DNA from: Arthrobacter sp. ok362
GTDB lineage: Bacteria; Actinomycetota; Actinomycetes; Actinomycetales; Micrococcaceae
Assembly: GCF_900102785.1 (NCBI RefSeq)
Contig: NZ_FNGC01000008.1
Coordinates: 1 to 64,000, forward strand
Direction of reading: 5' to 3'
Length of the DNA: 64,000 nt
Part shown: in pieces, positions 1 to 10,974 of the stretch
Layout of the letters: each line of letters begins with the position of its first letter
Position numbering within the stretch: the first letter of the stretch is position 1
Position numbers and translations under genes: made by a program
Notes under the pieces: model-generated
The model's database searches: none
The model's input: only the letters and a program-made list of their open reading frames with translations
What the model was told of the DNA's origin: nothing

Positions 1-105
<105 letters not shown>

Positions 106-260
106 AGAAAAACAGACACAACCGGCGCCCCCGGGAAAACGGGATGCACAGGCTGCACAAAATTTGAAACCAGCCAAAAACACCAGACCACACCACGGGG
201 TGGCGGGCCCGGCAAATTCAACCAATTCAATACAATAAATTGGTATCAACAAACTTGGCA

Positions 261-283
261 CACTATTGAGTTCTCAAACAACA
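261..283 (-). promoter_or_regulatory. rRNA leader boxA-like antitermination element
   Basis: The minus strand reads TGTTTGAGAACTCAATAGTG, the conserved actinobacterial pre-16S leader sequence that contains the boxA/NusB-NusE recruitment motif. It lies about 155 nt upstream of the mature 16S end and downstream of both promoter candidates, as expected of an antitermination signal. Function is inferred from the motif and its position. Confidence 0.75.
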
Positions 284-341
284 GACACACCCGGCACCAC
301 CACAACCAATCGGTCAAGGATCGCTCCGGAGCAACTTTCCA

Positions 342-370
342 AACTTACCCGGCCGCTTCACCCTAGTCAA
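342..370 (-). promoter_or_regulatory. rrn promoter, proximal
   Basis: On the minus strand TTGACT (365-370) and TAAGTT (342-347) are separated by exactly 17 nt. The -35 hexamer is nearly consensus and the TAAGTT -10 suits an actinobacterial rrn promoter. It sits about 240 nt upstream of the mature 16S 5' end, before the boxA element. Confidence 0.75.
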
Positions 371-450
371 ATCGGCGATCCAAACTCAGTCTTGCCATTG
401 GCTTCTGGGTCTTGGTGGCCGATCAACTCCGGGGAGCAGCGCGGAAATAA

Positions 451-479
451 ACTCTACCACCACTTCGCCCGGCTGACAA
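451..479 (-). promoter_or_regulatory. rrn promoter, distal
   Basis: On the minus strand TTGTCA (474-479) and TAGAGT (451-456) are separated by 17 nt. Together with the proximal promoter this gives two tandem sigma-70-type promoters for the rrn operon, a common arrangement. Growth-rate or stringent control would be expected but is not visible in the sequence. Confidence 0.65.
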
Positions 480-505
480 AGCCGCCTGGAAGACGGTGCA
501 GAAAA

Positions 506-530
506 GCCCGGAATCACGGGGATTCCGGGC
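506..530 (-). terminator. Rho-independent terminator of the glgE-treS-mak/glgB operon
   Basis: A perfect 10-bp stem (GCCCGGAATC / GATTCCGGGC) with a 5-nt loop is followed on the minus strand by TTTTC. It lies 55 bp past the mak-glgB stop codon and separates that operon from the rrn promoters. Confidence 0.8.
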
Positions 531-584
531 CTCTCGCGGGTACACCTCGGTGCCACGCGCCCGGTTCGTTTCCGGGCGCTTTCC

Positions 585-3500
585 CTAGACCAGCGGCTTG
601 AAGTACGCCGCTCCGAGCGGAGGCAGGGTGACAGAGAGCGCGGCCGGCTGCCCGTCGAGGCCGTCCTTCGTCGCAGTCAGGGTTCCGGTGTTCTCTACCC
701 CGGAACCGCCATAGCTGGCGGCGTCGGTGTTGAGCACTTCCTGCCATTCGCCGGCCACCGGGACACCCAGGAGGTAGTCCGTGTGCGGGCCGCCGGAAAA
801 GTTCACGGCGCAGACCAGCGGGTTGCCGTCCACATCGCGGCGGATGAACGTCAGCACGTTGCGGTCCGAGTCTCCCCCATTGATCCACTGGAAGCCTTCG
901 GGCTGGTTGTCCTGCTGGTACAGGGCCGGCGTGGAACGGTACAGCTCGTTGAGGTCCTTGGTCAGGAGCTGCATGCCCTTGTGTGCCGGGATGTCCGCAA
1001 GCCACCAATCCAGGCCATACTGCTCCGACCACTCCGCTTCTTGGCCGAATTCCGTGCCCATGAAGATCAGCTGCTTGCCAGGGTGGGCCCACTGATATCC
1101 CAGGAAGGCGCGCAGGTTTGCCAACTGCTGCCACCGGTCGCCGGGCATCTTGCGCAGCATGGAGCCCTTGCCGTGCACAACTTCATCGTGGCTGATCGGC
1201 AGGAGGAAGTTTTCCGTGAAGGCATAAACCATCGAGAACGTGATGGTGCCGTGGTGCCACCGGCGGTTGTACGGGTCCTCGGCCATGTACTTGAGCGAGT
1301 CATGCATCCAGCCCATGTTCCACTTGAGGCCGAAGCCCAGGCCGCCGCCGCTCGTGGGTGCGGTGACACCCGGGAATGCGGTGGATTCCTCGGCGATCAT
1401 GACCGCGCCGGGGTGGGTCTTGTAGACCGTGGCGTTGACCTCCTGGAGGAAGGAGATCGCTTCAAGGTTTTCGCGGCCGCCATACCGGTTCGGCTGCCAT
1501 TGCCCCTCTTCGCGCGAGTAGTCCAGATACAGCATGGAGGCGACGGCGTCCACGCGCAGCCCGTCGATGTGGAACTCCTCGAGCCAGTACAGCGCGTTGG
1601 CAACCAGGAAGTTGCGCACCTCCGTGCGGCCGAAGTCGAAGATCAGCGTTCCCCAGTCCGGGTGCTCGCCCAGATTCGGATCGGCGTGCTCGTACAGGGG
1701 TTCGCCGTCGAACCGGGCCAGGGCCCATTCGTCCTTGGGGAAGTGCGCCGGGACCCAGTCCAGCAGGACGCCGATGCCGGCCTGGTGGAGTTCGTCGACG
1801 AGATGCCGGAATTCGTCCGGGTGCCCGAAGCGGGAGGTCGGCGCGAAGTAGGAGGTGACCTGGTACCCCCACGAGCCGCCGAAGGGGTGCTCGGCCACGG
1901 GCATGAACTCCACATGGGTGAAGCCAAGCCATTTGACGTATTCCACCAGTTCCTTGGCCAGTTCGCGGTAACCCAGCCCCACCCGCCACGAGCCGAGGTG
2001 GACCTCGTACACGCTCATGGGCGAGTTGTGGGGATCGCGGCTTTCGCGGGCCTGCATCCACTCGGCATCCTTGAAGACATAGGAGGGTTCAACCACCCGG
2101 GATGCCGTCAGCGGAGGGACCTCGGTCCCGAAGGCCAGCGGGTCCGCCTTTTCCACCCAGTATCCGTGCCGGGTCTGCAGTTCAAACTTGTAGCACGCCC
2201 CTGCTACAACCCCCGGGATGAAGAGTTCCCACACGCCGGTGGATCCGAGGGAGCGCATGGAGTGCTCGCGGCCGTCCCAGCCGTTGAAGTCGCCCTTGAC
2301 GCGCACTGCCTGGGCGTTGGGGGCCCAGACGGCGAAGGACACTCCGTCGACGTCTCCCAGTGAGGACTTGTAGTGCTGGACATGCGCGCCCAGCACGTCC
2401 CACAGACGCTCGTGCCGGCCCTCGCCGATCAGGTGCAGGTCCACTTCGCCGACGGTCGGCAGGTAGCGGTAGGGGTCGTCCATGACCTGCGGCTCGTGCT
2501 CTTTGTAGGTCACTTCGAGCCGGTAATCCGGCACGTGGCCCCGCTCGAGCGGTTCCATCACGGCCACCCACACGCCGTCGGACTCGTGCGTCATGGGCAC
2601 CGTGCCCGCCGACGTCACGACAGAAACCTCCTCCGCCAAGTGCTTGACCGTCCGGATCGTGACGTGGCCGTGGTCATCAAGGTGGGCGCCCAGGACCGAG
2701 TGGGGCGCGTGGTGTTCGCCGCTGGAGACCCTCGCAAGGGTCTCACCGTCCACGGGCAGTGGTGCGCCGGGCCGATCGATACGTGCTGATCCTGTCATTT
2801 TTATACCTTCCGCTGCGGTTTCGGCGGCGACGCCGGAACCTGTACTGCCGAGGAGACGACGCGATGCATTCACCGGAATGGAGAGCCAGTCCGGCCTGTT
2901 CCTTAGTTCATAGATGACTTCATAGAGGGCTTTGTCGAGCCACAGCGCCACAAAGAGCGGCGAGTCGCGGTCGATGCTGCCGGGGATTATTTCGGCGTAG
3001 CCGGCCAGGAAGGCCTCGGCGCAGTCGTCCACCCAGGTCCCCGGCACCACTGCGCCGGGATTTTCGCGGACGGCGGCGCCGGCGGCGTAGTCGAAGGAGC
3101 GCAGCATGCCCACGACGTCGCGAAGTGGGACGTCGGGGAAGTTGCGTTCGGAGATGGGCCGCAGGGGCTCGCCCTCGAAGTCGAGGATAGCCCAGCGCGG
3201 TGCCATCGCGGCATCGCCCGGAACCTGCAGGATCTGCCCGAGATGGAGGTCGCCGTGGATCCGCTGGAGAGGCCCGGCGCTTGTGCCTGCGAGCCGGTCG
3301 AGGAGTCTATTCAGCCCTTCTTCGTACGGCCCGACGGTGTTGGACGCCTGGGCCCAGGATTCGCGGACGCGCTGGGCAACTCCCGGAGCGATGTCCTGCC
3401 CCGGCGCAGATTCGGCGGCTGTGCCCAGTGCCTCGGCAAGCCTCCGGTGCACTGTGGCCGTCGCCGTGCCCAGCGCGTGGGCTTCGGCAGCGAACCCGAT

Positions 3501-4295
3501 CCCCCGGCTGGCCGCGTCCACGGCGAGCCGCCAGGCATCGAGCCCGCCGGCGAGGAATTCGTGCGCAACAGCGAGCTCGCCACGCGCAGGACGGGCGGCT
3601 CCGGAAGGCTCAGCCCCTAGTGCAGCCGCCGCAGTCTCCCACTCGCCAGTTACCCAGCCAAGGGTTGCCGGGACCTCTTCGGTGCGACCTGCGGTCAGCG
3701 CCGCGCCGATTTCAACCTCGGGGTTCTGGCCTTCCGACAGCACGCGGAAGAATTTCACGATGGCGGCTGTGCCGCCGTCGTCGTCGTCGACTATCACCGA
3801 ACTGTTCGATTGCTCGCCGGCGAGCACCTTGACCTTGCCCGTTGCGAACGGCAGGCGGTAGCCGGAGTCCACCAGGTGGCCGGTGGCGTTCCCCGACGGC
3901 GCACTCCCGCCGTGGCGCATGAGCTCGAGCCAGGCGGCGACGAAGGAGGCGTCATGGACGCCGTCGTAGACCCACAGGTGGGCGGCATCACCACGCGTGC
4001 CGGGAAGCTCGCCGATCAGCGCGCGCTCCGCCCCCGGCAGTGGTTCTGGCCGGAAACTGAGCGGCACTTGGACGATGTCGGTCCGGTTGCCACCGGGGGT
4101 GGGGTAGGACACCGCAACTAACAACACCTCAAATGCTGCCGCGCCGGGGGCGCCCTCGCCGGTGCCGGGCTCCAGGCGCAGGCCGCCCGCCGGCTCGAAG
4201 GTGAACTCGGCAGTCTTGACGGGGAACCATCGCTGGCGCGGCAGCCAGGCGCCAAGCAGTCCGCTCAAGGCCGGGGCAAGGGCTGGTCGAGTCAT
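585..4295 (-). CDS. glgB: Maltokinase / 1,4-alpha-glucan branching enzyme fusion (Mak-GlgB)
   Basis: This 1236-residue protein joins two steps of the GlgE pathway. Residues ~1-490 are a maltokinase (Pep2/Mak), which phosphorylates maltose from TreS to maltose-1-phosphate: the N-terminal cap starts near [10 protein letters not shown], a nucleotide-binding Lys lies in AIVKFFR (~K181), the catalytic HGD loop is at 347-349 and the metal-binding DFEGEP at 372-377. Residues ~500-1236 are a complete GH13 branching enzyme with the N-terminal CBM48 region, nucleophile D916 in GLRVDAV, acid/base E969 in MIAEEST and SHDEVVHGK. The ATG follows the treS stop by one base (TGAGATG), so translation is coupled. 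Mak and GlgB are usually separate; better-known fusions are TreS-Mak. An internal ribosome-binding site and ATG at codon 500 could also yield free GlgB. Both domain assignments are secure. Confidence 0.96.
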   Translation of the reverse strand: MTRPALAPALSGLLGAWLPRQRWFPVKTAEFTFEPAGGLRLEPGTGEGAPGAAAFEVLLVAVSYPTPGGNRTDIVQVPLSFRPEPLPGAERALIGELPGTRGDAAHLWVYDGVHDASFVAAWLELMRHGGSAPSGNATGHLVDSGYRLPFATGKVKVLAGEQSNSSVIVDDDDGGTAAIVKFFRVLSEGQNPEVEIGAALTAGRTEEVPATLGWVTGEWETAAAALGAEPSGAARPARGELAVAHEFLAGGLDAWRLAVDAASRGIGFAAEAHALGTATATVHRRLAEALGTAAESAPGQDIAPGVAQRVRESWAQASNTVGPYEEGLNRLLDRLAGTSAGPLQRIHGDLHLGQILQVPGDAAMAPRWAILDFEGEPLRPISERNFPDVPLRDVVGMLRSFDYAAGAAVRENPGAVVPGTWVDDCAEAFLAGYAEIIPGSIDRDSPLFVALWLDKALYEVIYELRNRPDWLSIPVNASRRLLGSTGSGVAAETAAEGIKMTGSARIDRPGAPLPVDGETLARVSSGEHHAPHSVLGAHLDDHGHVTIRTVKHLAEEVSVVTSAGTVPMTHESDGVWVAVMEPLERGHVPDYRLEVTYKEHEPQVMDDPYRYLPTVGEVDLHLIGEGRHERLWDVLGAHVQHYKSSLGDVDGVSFAVWAPNAQAVRVKGDFNGWDGREHSMRSLGSTGVWELFIPGVVAGACYKFELQTRHGYWVEKADPLAFGTEVPPLTASRVVEPSYVFKDAEWMQARESRDPHNSPMSVYEVHLGSWRVGLGYRELAKELVEYVKWLGFTHVEFMPVAEHPFGGSWGYQVTSYFAPTSRFGHPDEFRHLVDELHQAGIGVLLDWVPAHFPKDEWALARFDGEPLYEHADPNLGEHPDWGTLIFDFGRTEVRNFLVANALYWLEEFHIDGLRVDAVASMLYLDYSREEGQWQPNRYGGRENLEAISFLQEVNATVYKTHPGAVMIAEESTAFPGVTAPTSGGGLGFGLKWNMGWMHDSLKYMAEDPYNRRWHHGTITFSMVYAFTENFLLPISHDEVVHGKGSMLRKMPGDRWQQLANLRAFLGYQWAHPGKQLIFMGTEFGQEAEWSEQYGLDWWLADIPAHKGMQLLTKDLNELYRSTPALYQQDNQPEGFQWINGGDSDRNVLTFIRRDVDGNPLVCAVNFSGGPHTDYLLGVPVAGEWQEVLNTDAASYGGSGVENTGTLTATKDGLDGQPAALSVTLPPLGAAYFKPLV
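2796..2811 (-). promoter_or_regulatory. Internal Shine-Dalgarno and ATG at the Mak-GlgB joint
   Basis: Inside the fused reading frame the minus strand carries GGAAGG (2806-2811), seven bases, then ATG (2796-2798). This ATG is codon 500, precisely where branching-enzyme homology begins. The spacing is ideal and the signal is stronger than at the fusion's own start. Seen: motif, spacing and frame. Inferred: initiation here could make a separate GlgB of 737 residues. Confidence 0.55.
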
Positions 4296-4296
4296 C

Positions 4297-6099
4297 TCAA
4301 CCCTCGATGGACAGGATGGGCATCGCCTGCGTGAACGGGGATGCCGGGTTGGAGGCGGCGGAACGGATCCGCAACCAGAAGAAATCGTGGCTGCCCAGGG
4401 TAAGGGTTAGCGCTCCGTCCTCGCCGATCGCCGGGAACGCCTGGCCGCCGAAGACGTCCCGGAGGCCCCTGCCGGCGAAGCTAGGCACGCGCAGCGTGGT
4501 TGCCACGGGGTGCTGCGAGAGGTTGAAGGCGCACAAAATTGTCTCGGGGTCCGCGCCGGCGGCGTTGCCTTCCGGGAGCTCGCGCAGGTAGGCGAGGACG
4601 ACGTCGTGGTCAGCCTCCACGTGCTTGAATCCGCCGAGCCCGAACGCCGGGTGGTTCTTGCGGACGCTCAGGATCTGCCGGGTCCAGCGCAAGAGCGAAC
4701 CCGAATGTGCCGCCTCGGCCTCCACGTTCGACATGCTGTAGTTGTAGACCAGCGACTGGATCACCGGGAGGTACAGCTTTCCCGGGTCGGCGGCAGAGAA
4801 CCCGGCGTTCCGGTCCGGGTTCCACTGCATCGGGGTGCGGACGGCGTCGCGGTCCTCGAGCCAGATGTTGTCCCCCATGCCGATCTCGTCCCCGTAATAC
4901 AGGAACGGGCTGCCCGGCAGGGACAGCAGCAGGGCGTTGATGAGCTCGATCTCGGAGCGGGAGTTATCCAGCAGCGGGGCCAGCCGGCGTCGGATGCCGA
5001 TGTTGGCGCGCATGCGCGGATCCGGCGCGTACCAGCCGAGCATCGCGGCGCGCTCGTCAGAGGTGACCATTTCCAGCGTCAGTTCGTCGTGGTTGCGCAG
5101 AAACGTACCCCACTGGGCGCCTTCGGGGATGTCCGGCGTGTCCTTCATCGTCTCGATGATGGGGGCCGCCTTCTGGTCACGCAGCGCATAGTAAAGGCGC
5201 GGCATGATCGGGAAGTGGAACGCCATGTGGCACTCAGGTTCCTCTTCGGTGCCGAAGTACTCCACCACCTCGGCGGGCGGCTGGTTGGCCTCGGCAATGA
5301 TTACCCGGCCCGGGTAGCTTTCATCGACCATGCGGCGCAACTGGCGCAGGAATTCGTGGGTCTGGGGCAGGTTCTCGCAGTTGGTGCCCTCCTCCTCGAA
5401 CAGGTATGGAATGGCGTCGGCCCGGAAGCCGTCGATGCCCTGGTCCAGCCAGAACCGCACGACGTCGAAGAGCGCGTCAATGACTTTGGGGTTCTCGAAG
5501 TTGAGGTCGGGCTGGTGGCTGAAGAACCGGTGCCAGAAGAACTGCCGGCGGATGGGGTCGAAGGTCCAGTTGGATTCCTCGGTGTCCACGAAGATGATGC
5601 GGGCGTCTTCATACTTCTCGTCGGTATCGCTCCAGACGTAGAAGTCGCCGAAGGGACCGTCGGGGTCCTTGCGCGACTCTTGGAACCACGGGTGCTGGTC
5701 GGAGGTGTGGTTCAGCGGAAGGTCGATGATCACCCGCACGCCCCGGGCATGCGCCTCGGCCACGAGCCGTTTGAAGTCGCTGATGGTGCCGAACTCGTCC
5801 AGCACGGAGTTGTAGTCCGAGATGTCGTAGCCGCCGTCGCGCAGCGGGGACTGGAAGAACGGCGGGATCCAGAGGCAGTCAACTCCCAGCCATTGCAGGT
5901 AGTCCAGTTTCTCGATCAGGCCGTGGAAATCGCCCGAACCGTCTCCGTTTCCGTCGGCGAAGCCCCGGACGAGCACCTCGTAGAAGACCGCCTTGCGGTA
6001 CCAGAGGGGATCGTGCTGGAGCCCTGGAGCGTTCAGTTCAAAGCTCCCCCTCTGGCTGAAGTGCTGGCTGGGGTTCTGCGGGCTGAAACTCACTGGCAC
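4297..6099 (-). CDS. treS: Trehalose synthase / maltose alpha-D-glucosyltransferase
   Basis: TreS interconverts trehalose and maltose in the cytoplasm and feeds maltose to the maltokinase encoded just downstream. The 600-residue length fits the family. The (beta/alpha)8 barrel begins around [20 protein letters not shown]; the GH13 catalytic residues are D228 ([10 protein letters not shown]), E270 (IIAEANQ) and D338 (LRNHDELT). The [18 protein letters not shown] segment is characteristic of TreS. The GTG start overlaps the TAG stop of glgE by one base, and the stop lies one base before the next ATG, so the three genes behave as one translational unit. There is no maltokinase domain at its own C terminus; in this genome that domain is attached to GlgB. 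An alternative start a few codons downstream cannot be excluded. Confidence 0.96.
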   Translation of the reverse strand: MPVSFSPQNPSQHFSQRGSFELNAPGLQHDPLWYRKAVFYEVLVRGFADGNGDGSGDFHGLIEKLDYLQWLGVDCLWIPPFFQSPLRDGGYDISDYNSVLDEFGTISDFKRLVAEAHARGVRVIIDLPLNHTSDQHPWFQESRKDPDGPFGDFYVWSDTDEKYEDARIIFVDTEESNWTFDPIRRQFFWHRFFSHQPDLNFENPKVIDALFDVVRFWLDQGIDGFRADAIPYLFEEEGTNCENLPQTHEFLRQLRRMVDESYPGRVIIAEANQPPAEVVEYFGTEEEPECHMAFHFPIMPRLYYALRDQKAAPIIETMKDTPDIPEGAQWGTFLRNHDELTLEMVTSDERAAMLGWYAPDPRMRANIGIRRRLAPLLDNSRSEIELINALLLSLPGSPFLYYGDEIGMGDNIWLEDRDAVRTPMQWNPDRNAGFSAADPGKLYLPVIQSLVYNYSMSNVEAEAAHSGSLLRWTRQILSVRKNHPAFGLGGFKHVEADHDVVLAYLRELPEGNAAGADPETILCAFNLSQHPVATTLRVPSFAGRGLRDVFGGQAFPAIGEDGALTLTLGSHDFFWLRIRSAASNPASPFTQAMPILSIEG

Positions 6100-8171
6100 T
6101 ACCTCCGGATGCTAAGAACGTGAACGGGCTCGACGTGCGGGTCCAGGCGGACGTAGTTGTACTCCCCCCATTCCCAACTCTCGCCGGTCAGCAGGTCATC
6201 AACGAGGAAACGGCCGTTGTGCGTGAAGTTCTCCGGATCCAGTTCCAGCGCCGGCAGGTCTAGGGATACGGTGCTCTCCCGGGTGCCGTGCGGGTCCACG
6301 TTGACGACGATGATCAGGGTGTCCTTGGTCCCGTCCGGGAGGGTCTTGTGCTTGGAGTACACCACGGTGGAGGTGTCCGAGCTCTGGTGCACCGTCAGGT
6401 TCTGCAGATCCCCGAGGGCCGGGTGCGCGCGCCGGATCGCGTTGAGCCGGGTCAGGTACGGGGCCAACGTGCGTCCGGATTCGGCCGCCGCGTCCCAGTC
6501 GCGGGACTTGTACTCAAACTTCTCGTTGTCGATGTACTCCTCGGCACCGGGACGTGCCACGTGTTCGTAGAGCTCAAAGCCGGCGTACACCCCCCAGATG
6601 GGGCTTGCCGTCGCGGCCAGGGCGGCACGGATCTTGAAGGCCGCCGGGCCGCCGAACTGCAGGTATTCGGTGAGGATGTCCGGGGTGTTGACGAAGAAGT
6701 TTGGCCGGAAGTAGGCCGGCGATTCGTGGCTGACCTCCTGGAAGTACTCCTCCAATTCTTCCTTGGTGTTCCGCCAAGTGAAGTACGTGTAGGACTGCTG
6801 GAAGCCGGCCCGGCCAAGAGCGTGCATCATGGCCGGGCGGGTGAATGCCTCGGCCAGGAAGACGACGTCGGGGTGTTTCTTATTGACCTTGCCGATCAGC
6901 CATTCCCAGAACCACACGGGTTTGGTGTGCGGATTATCCACCCGGAAGACCTTGACGCCGTGGCTGACCCAGAGCATCACGATCCGGAGAATTTCGTTGG
7001 ACAGCCCCGCGGGGTCGTTGTCGAAATTCAGCGGGAAAATGTCCTGGTATTTCTTCGGCGGATTCTCCGCGTACGCAATAGTGCCATCGACGCGAGTGGT
7101 GAACCATTCCGGATGGCTTTGCACCCACGGGTGGTCCGGCGCAGCCTGCAGCGCGAGGTCCAGAGCCACTTCCAGTCCCAGCTCACCGGCCCGCGCCACG
7201 AACGCGTCGAAGTCCTCGAACGTGCCCAGGTCCGGGTGGATGGCGTCGTGGCCGCCCTCCTGGGACCCGATGGCCCACGGCGAACCCGGATCGTGCGGCC
7301 CGGCGATCAGGGTGTTGTTCGGCCCCTTGCGGTACTGGACACCGATCGGGTGGATCGGCGGCATATAGATGATGTCAAAACCCATGGCGGCGACGGCGTC
7401 GAGGCGCCGCGCGGCGGTGCGGAAGTTGCCAGAGGTCCATTCCCCCGTGTCGTGGTTGCGCACAGCACCCTCGGAGCGCGGAAAAAATTCATACCAGGCG
7501 CCGGACCCGGCAAGCGTTCGCTCCACCAGCAGCGGATAGGGCTCGGAAACCGTCACAAATTCCCGGATGGGCTGGCGTTCGACGACGGCAGCGACGTCGG
7601 CGCCGAAGCCGGCGGCGAGGCGCTCCTCGGGTGTCCGGGAAGTATCGGAGAGGACGACGACGGCCATCCGCAGCGTTCTGCGGTCAGCGGAGGGGCGCGA
7701 GGCGTCCTCGGAAGCCTCCGCCAGCAGTGCGGCGCCTTCGGCCAGCATGAGCTCGACGTCAATGCCGGCCTCCACCTTGACCTCGGCGTTGTGGTGCCAG
7801 GTGCCGAAGCGGTCGTGCCAGGCCTCGATGACGAAGGACCAGTTGCCTGTGGCGGGCGGGGTCAGGAGGCCTTCCCAGCGGTCTGTGCCCATCCCGCGCG
7901 GTCCGCGCGGCGGCGCGAGGCGGACCCGCTGCCGCTCTTTGCCGCGGGGGTCGAGCAGGACGGCGCTGACGCCGAGCTGATCGTGTCCCTCCCGGAACGC
8001 GGTGGCGCCCACGACAATGGTTTGGCCCTCGACGGCTTTGGCGGGGAACTTTCCGCCGTCTACCGAAGGCTGCACAGCGGTGATCGGAAAGCGGCCAAAT
8101 CGCAGGCCATCCGTGATCAGGGCCTTGGGCTTTTGCTTGGACACGGCGCTGGTTCGCGAGTTATTCGTCAC
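6099..8171 (-). CDS. glgE: Alpha-1,4-glucan:maltose-1-phosphate maltosyltransferase
   Basis: GlgE extends alpha-1,4-glucan chains with maltosyl units from maltose-1-phosphate, the polymerising step of the pathway that starts with TreS and Mak. The 690-residue protein has the family architecture: an N-terminal beta-sandwich domain (~25-135), an inserted helical region, then a GH13_3 catalytic domain with [15 protein letters not shown], nucleophile D412 in [10 protein letters not shown] and acid/base E441 in FLAEAFTRP. It is first in the operon and starts at GTG without an obvious strong ribosome-binding site. It is divergent from glgP, leaving about 150 bp of shared upstream DNA. In mycobacteria accumulated maltose-1-phosphate is toxic when GlgE is lost. 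Confidence 0.97.
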   Translation of the reverse strand: MTNNSRTSAVSKQKPKALITDGLRFGRFPITAVQPSVDGGKFPAKAVEGQTIVVGATAFREGHDQLGVSAVLLDPRGKERQRVRLAPPRGPRGMGTDRWEGLLTPPATGNWSFVIEAWHDRFGTWHHNAEVKVEAGIDVELMLAEGAALLAEASEDASRPSADRRTLRMAVVVLSDTSRTPEERLAAGFGADVAAVVERQPIREFVTVSEPYPLLVERTLAGSGAWYEFFPRSEGAVRNHDTGEWTSGNFRTAARRLDAVAAMGFDIIYMPPIHPIGVQYRKGPNNTLIAGPHDPGSPWAIGSQEGGHDAIHPDLGTFEDFDAFVARAGELGLEVALDLALQAAPDHPWVQSHPEWFTTRVDGTIAYAENPPKKYQDIFPLNFDNDPAGLSNEILRIVMLWVSHGVKVFRVDNPHTKPVWFWEWLIGKVNKKHPDVVFLAEAFTRPAMMHALGRAGFQQSYTYFTWRNTKEELEEYFQEVSHESPAYFRPNFFVNTPDILTEYLQFGGPAAFKIRAALAATASPIWGVYAGFELYEHVARPGAEEYIDNEKFEYKSRDWDAAAESGRTLAPYLTRLNAIRRAHPALGDLQNLTVHQSSDTSTVVYSKHKTLPDGTKDTLIIVVNVDPHGTRESTVSLDLPALELDPENFTHNGRFLVDDLLTGESWEWGEYNYVRLDPHVEPVHVLSIRR

Positions 8172-8322
8172 AGGCTCGACGTTATCTACAAAACGGCCAG
8201 AATGCTAAGGCCTCGAACGTTTTCTGGACGTTTCCGGTTCTGGTCGGACCGATAACCGTCATTTACAGGAAAGAATCTTAAAGCAGTTCCGGGGCAACCA
8301 CTTGTCGGTTAGTGTTTCGCTG

Positions 8323-10941
8323 GTGAAGGCAATCCGCAGATTTACTGTCCGAACCGTTCTCCCGGAGTCGATCCGGCCGCTGGCCCGGCTCGCCACCAAC
8401 CTCCGGTGGTCCTGGCATCGGCCCACCCGGGAGCTTTTTGAGGGGCTCAACCCCGGGATCTGGGCGGAGAGCGCCCACGACCCCGTGACTTTCCTGGGCC
8501 TGGTAAGCCGGGAAGAGTTGCAGCGCCTCGCGGCGGACCAGGACGTGGTGCAGCGTGTCCATGCCGCAGCCGACGACCTCGACCGGTACCTGGAACAGCC
8601 GCGCTGGTACCAGGGCCTGGGCGACGGCGCACCGGCGTGCATCGCTTACTTCTCGCCCGAATTCGGCATCACCGAGGTCCTGCCCCAGTACTCTGGCGGC
8701 CTCGGCATCCTGGCCGGAGACCACCTGAAAGCGGCCTCGGACCTTGGCGTGCCGCTGATCGGCGTCGGACTCCTGTACCAGGCCGGCTACTTTAAGCAGT
8801 CGCTCTCCCGGGACGCCTGGCAGCAGGAAACGTACCCGGTCCTGGACCCGGACGGCCTGCCCCTGACGCTCCTGCGCGAGGCCGCCCCGGACGGCAACGG
8901 CAAACCGATCCAGATCTCCCTGCCCCTCCCCAACGGCCGGCGCCTGCTGGCGCACGTGTGGCGGGCCGACGTCGGACGCGTTCCGTTGCTGCTTCTGGAC
9001 TCCAACGTTCCGGGCAACGACGAGGCCGCCCGCGGCATCACCGACCGCCTGTACGGCGGCGGCGGTGACCACCGGCTCCAGCAGGAACTCCTGCTGGGCA
9101 TGGGCGGGGTCAAGGCGCTGCGCGAGTTCCAGCGGCTCACGGGCGTCCCCGCACCGGAGGTCTTCCACACCAACGAGGGCCACGCCGGCTTCCTGGGCGT
9201 CGAGCGGATCCAGGAATTGATGTCCGGCGCGCAGCCGCTGAGCTGGGAGGAAGCCCTGGCCGCCGGGCGGGCGTCCACTGTCTTCACCACCCACACGCCG
9301 GTCCCCGCGGGGATTGACCGCTTCGAGATCGCCCAGATTCAGCACTTCTTCGAAGCCGGCCTCGCCCCGGACGTGCCGGTGGCAAAGATCCTGGACCTGG
9401 GCCGGGAGGACTTCGCCGACGGCAACCCGTTCGTGTTCAACATGGCCGTCATGGGACTGCGGCTGGCCCAGCGGGCCAACGGCGTGGCCAAACTGCACGG
9501 GGTAGTCTCCCGCGGAATGTTCTCTGCCCTCTGGCCGGGCTTCGACCACTCCGAAATCCCCATCACCTCCGTCACCAACGGCGTGCACGTCCCCACCTGG
9601 GTGGACCCGCGCATCTCCGCCTTGGCGCGGGACCACTTCGGCGCCGAGGCGGAGGCGCAGGGCCGTTGGGACCTGGCCTACAACGTCACCGACGAGGACC
9701 TCTGGGCACTGCGGCGCGAGATGCGGGTGTCCCTGGTCGATGACGTCCGGCGCCGACTCCGGGCCGCCTGGAAGAAGCGCGGCGCGGCCGACGCCGAGCT
9801 GGCGTGGACGGACTCCGTCCTGGACCCGGACATCCTGACCATTGGCTTTGCCCGCCGCGTGCCGACCTACAAGCGGCTGACCCTGATGCTGCGCGACCCC
9901 GAACGGCTCAAGGCGCTGCTGCTGCACAAGACGCACCCCATCCAGCTGGTCATCGCCGGGAAATCGCACCCGGCCGACGACGCCGGCAAGAAGATGATCC
10001 AGGACCTGGTGCGGTTCACCGACGACCCCGCCGTGCGGCACCGGATCGCGTTCCTGCCCAACTACGACATCGCCATGGCCCGGACCCTGTTCCCCGGCTG
10101 CGACGTGTGGCTGAACAACCCGCTGCGCCCTCTGGAGGCCTGCGGTACCTCGGGCATGAAGGCTGCCCTGAACGGTTCGCTGAACCTCTCGGTCATGGAC
10201 GGCTGGTGGGACGAGATGTACGACGGCGAGAACGGCTGGGCGATCCCGACCGCCAACAACGACGCCTCCCCGGACGAACGTGACGACATCGAAGCATCAG
10301 CACTGTACGAGCTGCTCGAGACGCAGGTGGCGCCGCGGTTCTACGGGCTGACCGTGTCCGACGCGGCCGGAGCCGCCGGACCGTCCAAGCCCGGCCCGCA
10401 GGCGGTTCCCACGCACTGGGTCTCCATGATCAAGCACACCATGTCCCACCTTGGCCCGGCGGTCTCCGCGGAGCGGATGCTCAAGGACTACGTCAACGTG
10501 CTGTACCGGCCCGCCGCGATCGCAGGACGCCACGCCGTGGCGGGCAACTACGCCCAGGCCAAGGCTCTGGCGGCGTGGACCTCTCGGATCCGGGCCGCGT
10601 GGCCGCAGATCCAGGTGGAACACGTCGACTCTGTGGGGGTCTCCGAGGACCCGCAGATCGGCGATCTGCTGCAGGTCAATGCATACGTTGCCCTGCGTGA
10701 GCTCTCCCCGGACGACGTCTTTGTTGAAGTGGCCTACGGCCGGGCCGAGGATACAGACGAGCTGACGGACATCACGGTCGCGGAGCTGAAGGCCGCCGAA
10801 GACCTCGGCAAGGGCCGGCATCTCTTCAGCGGCACGCTGGTGATCGACCGTTCGGGGTCCTTCGGCTACACCGTGCGCGTGCTCCCCAAGAATGAGGCGT
10901 TGGCGTCCAAGGCGGAACTTGGCCTGATCGTCAACGCCTAG
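8323..10941 (+). CDS. glgP: Alpha-glucan (glycogen) phosphorylase, short actinobacterial type
   Basis: This GT35 enzyme releases glucose-1-phosphate from glucan ends and opposes the divergent GlgE operon. Family marks include LATNLRWSWH near the N terminus, the YFSPEFGITEVLPQYSGGLG region, FHTNEGHAGFL, and the PLP-site region around GTSGMKAALNGSLNLSVMDG. At 872 residues it belongs to the DUF3417-containing glucan phosphorylases, not the E. coli MalP/GlgP form. I prefer the GTG at 8323 (protein beginning MKAIRRFTVR); an in-frame TTG at 8302 would add seven residues. Neither has a convincing Shine-Dalgarno sequence. It may be regulated from the shared upstream region with glgE, but no operator is evident. 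Confidence 0.94.
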   Translation: MKAIRRFTVRTVLPESIRPLARLATNLRWSWHRPTRELFEGLNPGIWAESAHDPVTFLGLVSREELQRLAADQDVVQRVHAAADDLDRYLEQPRWYQGLGDGAPACIAYFSPEFGITEVLPQYSGGLGILAGDHLKAASDLGVPLIGVGLLYQAGYFKQSLSRDAWQQETYPVLDPDGLPLTLLREAAPDGNGKPIQISLPLPNGRRLLAHVWRADVGRVPLLLLDSNVPGNDEAARGITDRLYGGGGDHRLQQELLLGMGGVKALREFQRLTGVPAPEVFHTNEGHAGFLGVERIQELMSGAQPLSWEEALAAGRASTVFTTHTPVPAGIDRFEIAQIQHFFEAGLAPDVPVAKILDLGREDFADGNPFVFNMAVMGLRLAQRANGVAKLHGVVSRGMFSALWPGFDHSEIPITSVTNGVHVPTWVDPRISALARDHFGAEAEAQGRWDLAYNVTDEDLWALRREMRVSLVDDVRRRLRAAWKKRGAADAELAWTDSVLDPDILTIGFARRVPTYKRLTLMLRDPERLKALLLHKTHPIQLVIAGKSHPADDAGKKMIQDLVRFTDDPAVRHRIAFLPNYDIAMARTLFPGCDVWLNNPLRPLEACGTSGMKAALNGSLNLSVMDGWWDEMYDGENGWAIPTANNDASPDERDDIEASALYELLETQVAPRFYGLTVSDAAGAAGPSKPGPQAVPTHWVSMIKHTMSHLGPAVSAERMLKDYVNVLYRPAAIAGRHAVAGNYAQAKALAAWTSRIRAAWPQIQVEHVDSVGVSEDPQIGDLLQVNAYVALRELSPDDVFVEVAYGRAEDTDELTDITVAELKAAEDLGKGRHLFSGTLVIDRSGSFGYTVRVLPKNEALASKAELGLIVNA

Positions 10942-10974
10942 CGTCTTAGCCGGATCGTCAACGCCTGGCGTCTC

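Noticed and set aside
266..601. Plus-strand gene in the rrn leader
   Set aside because: It runs antisense through the rRNA promoters and the glgB terminator and has no protein-like features.
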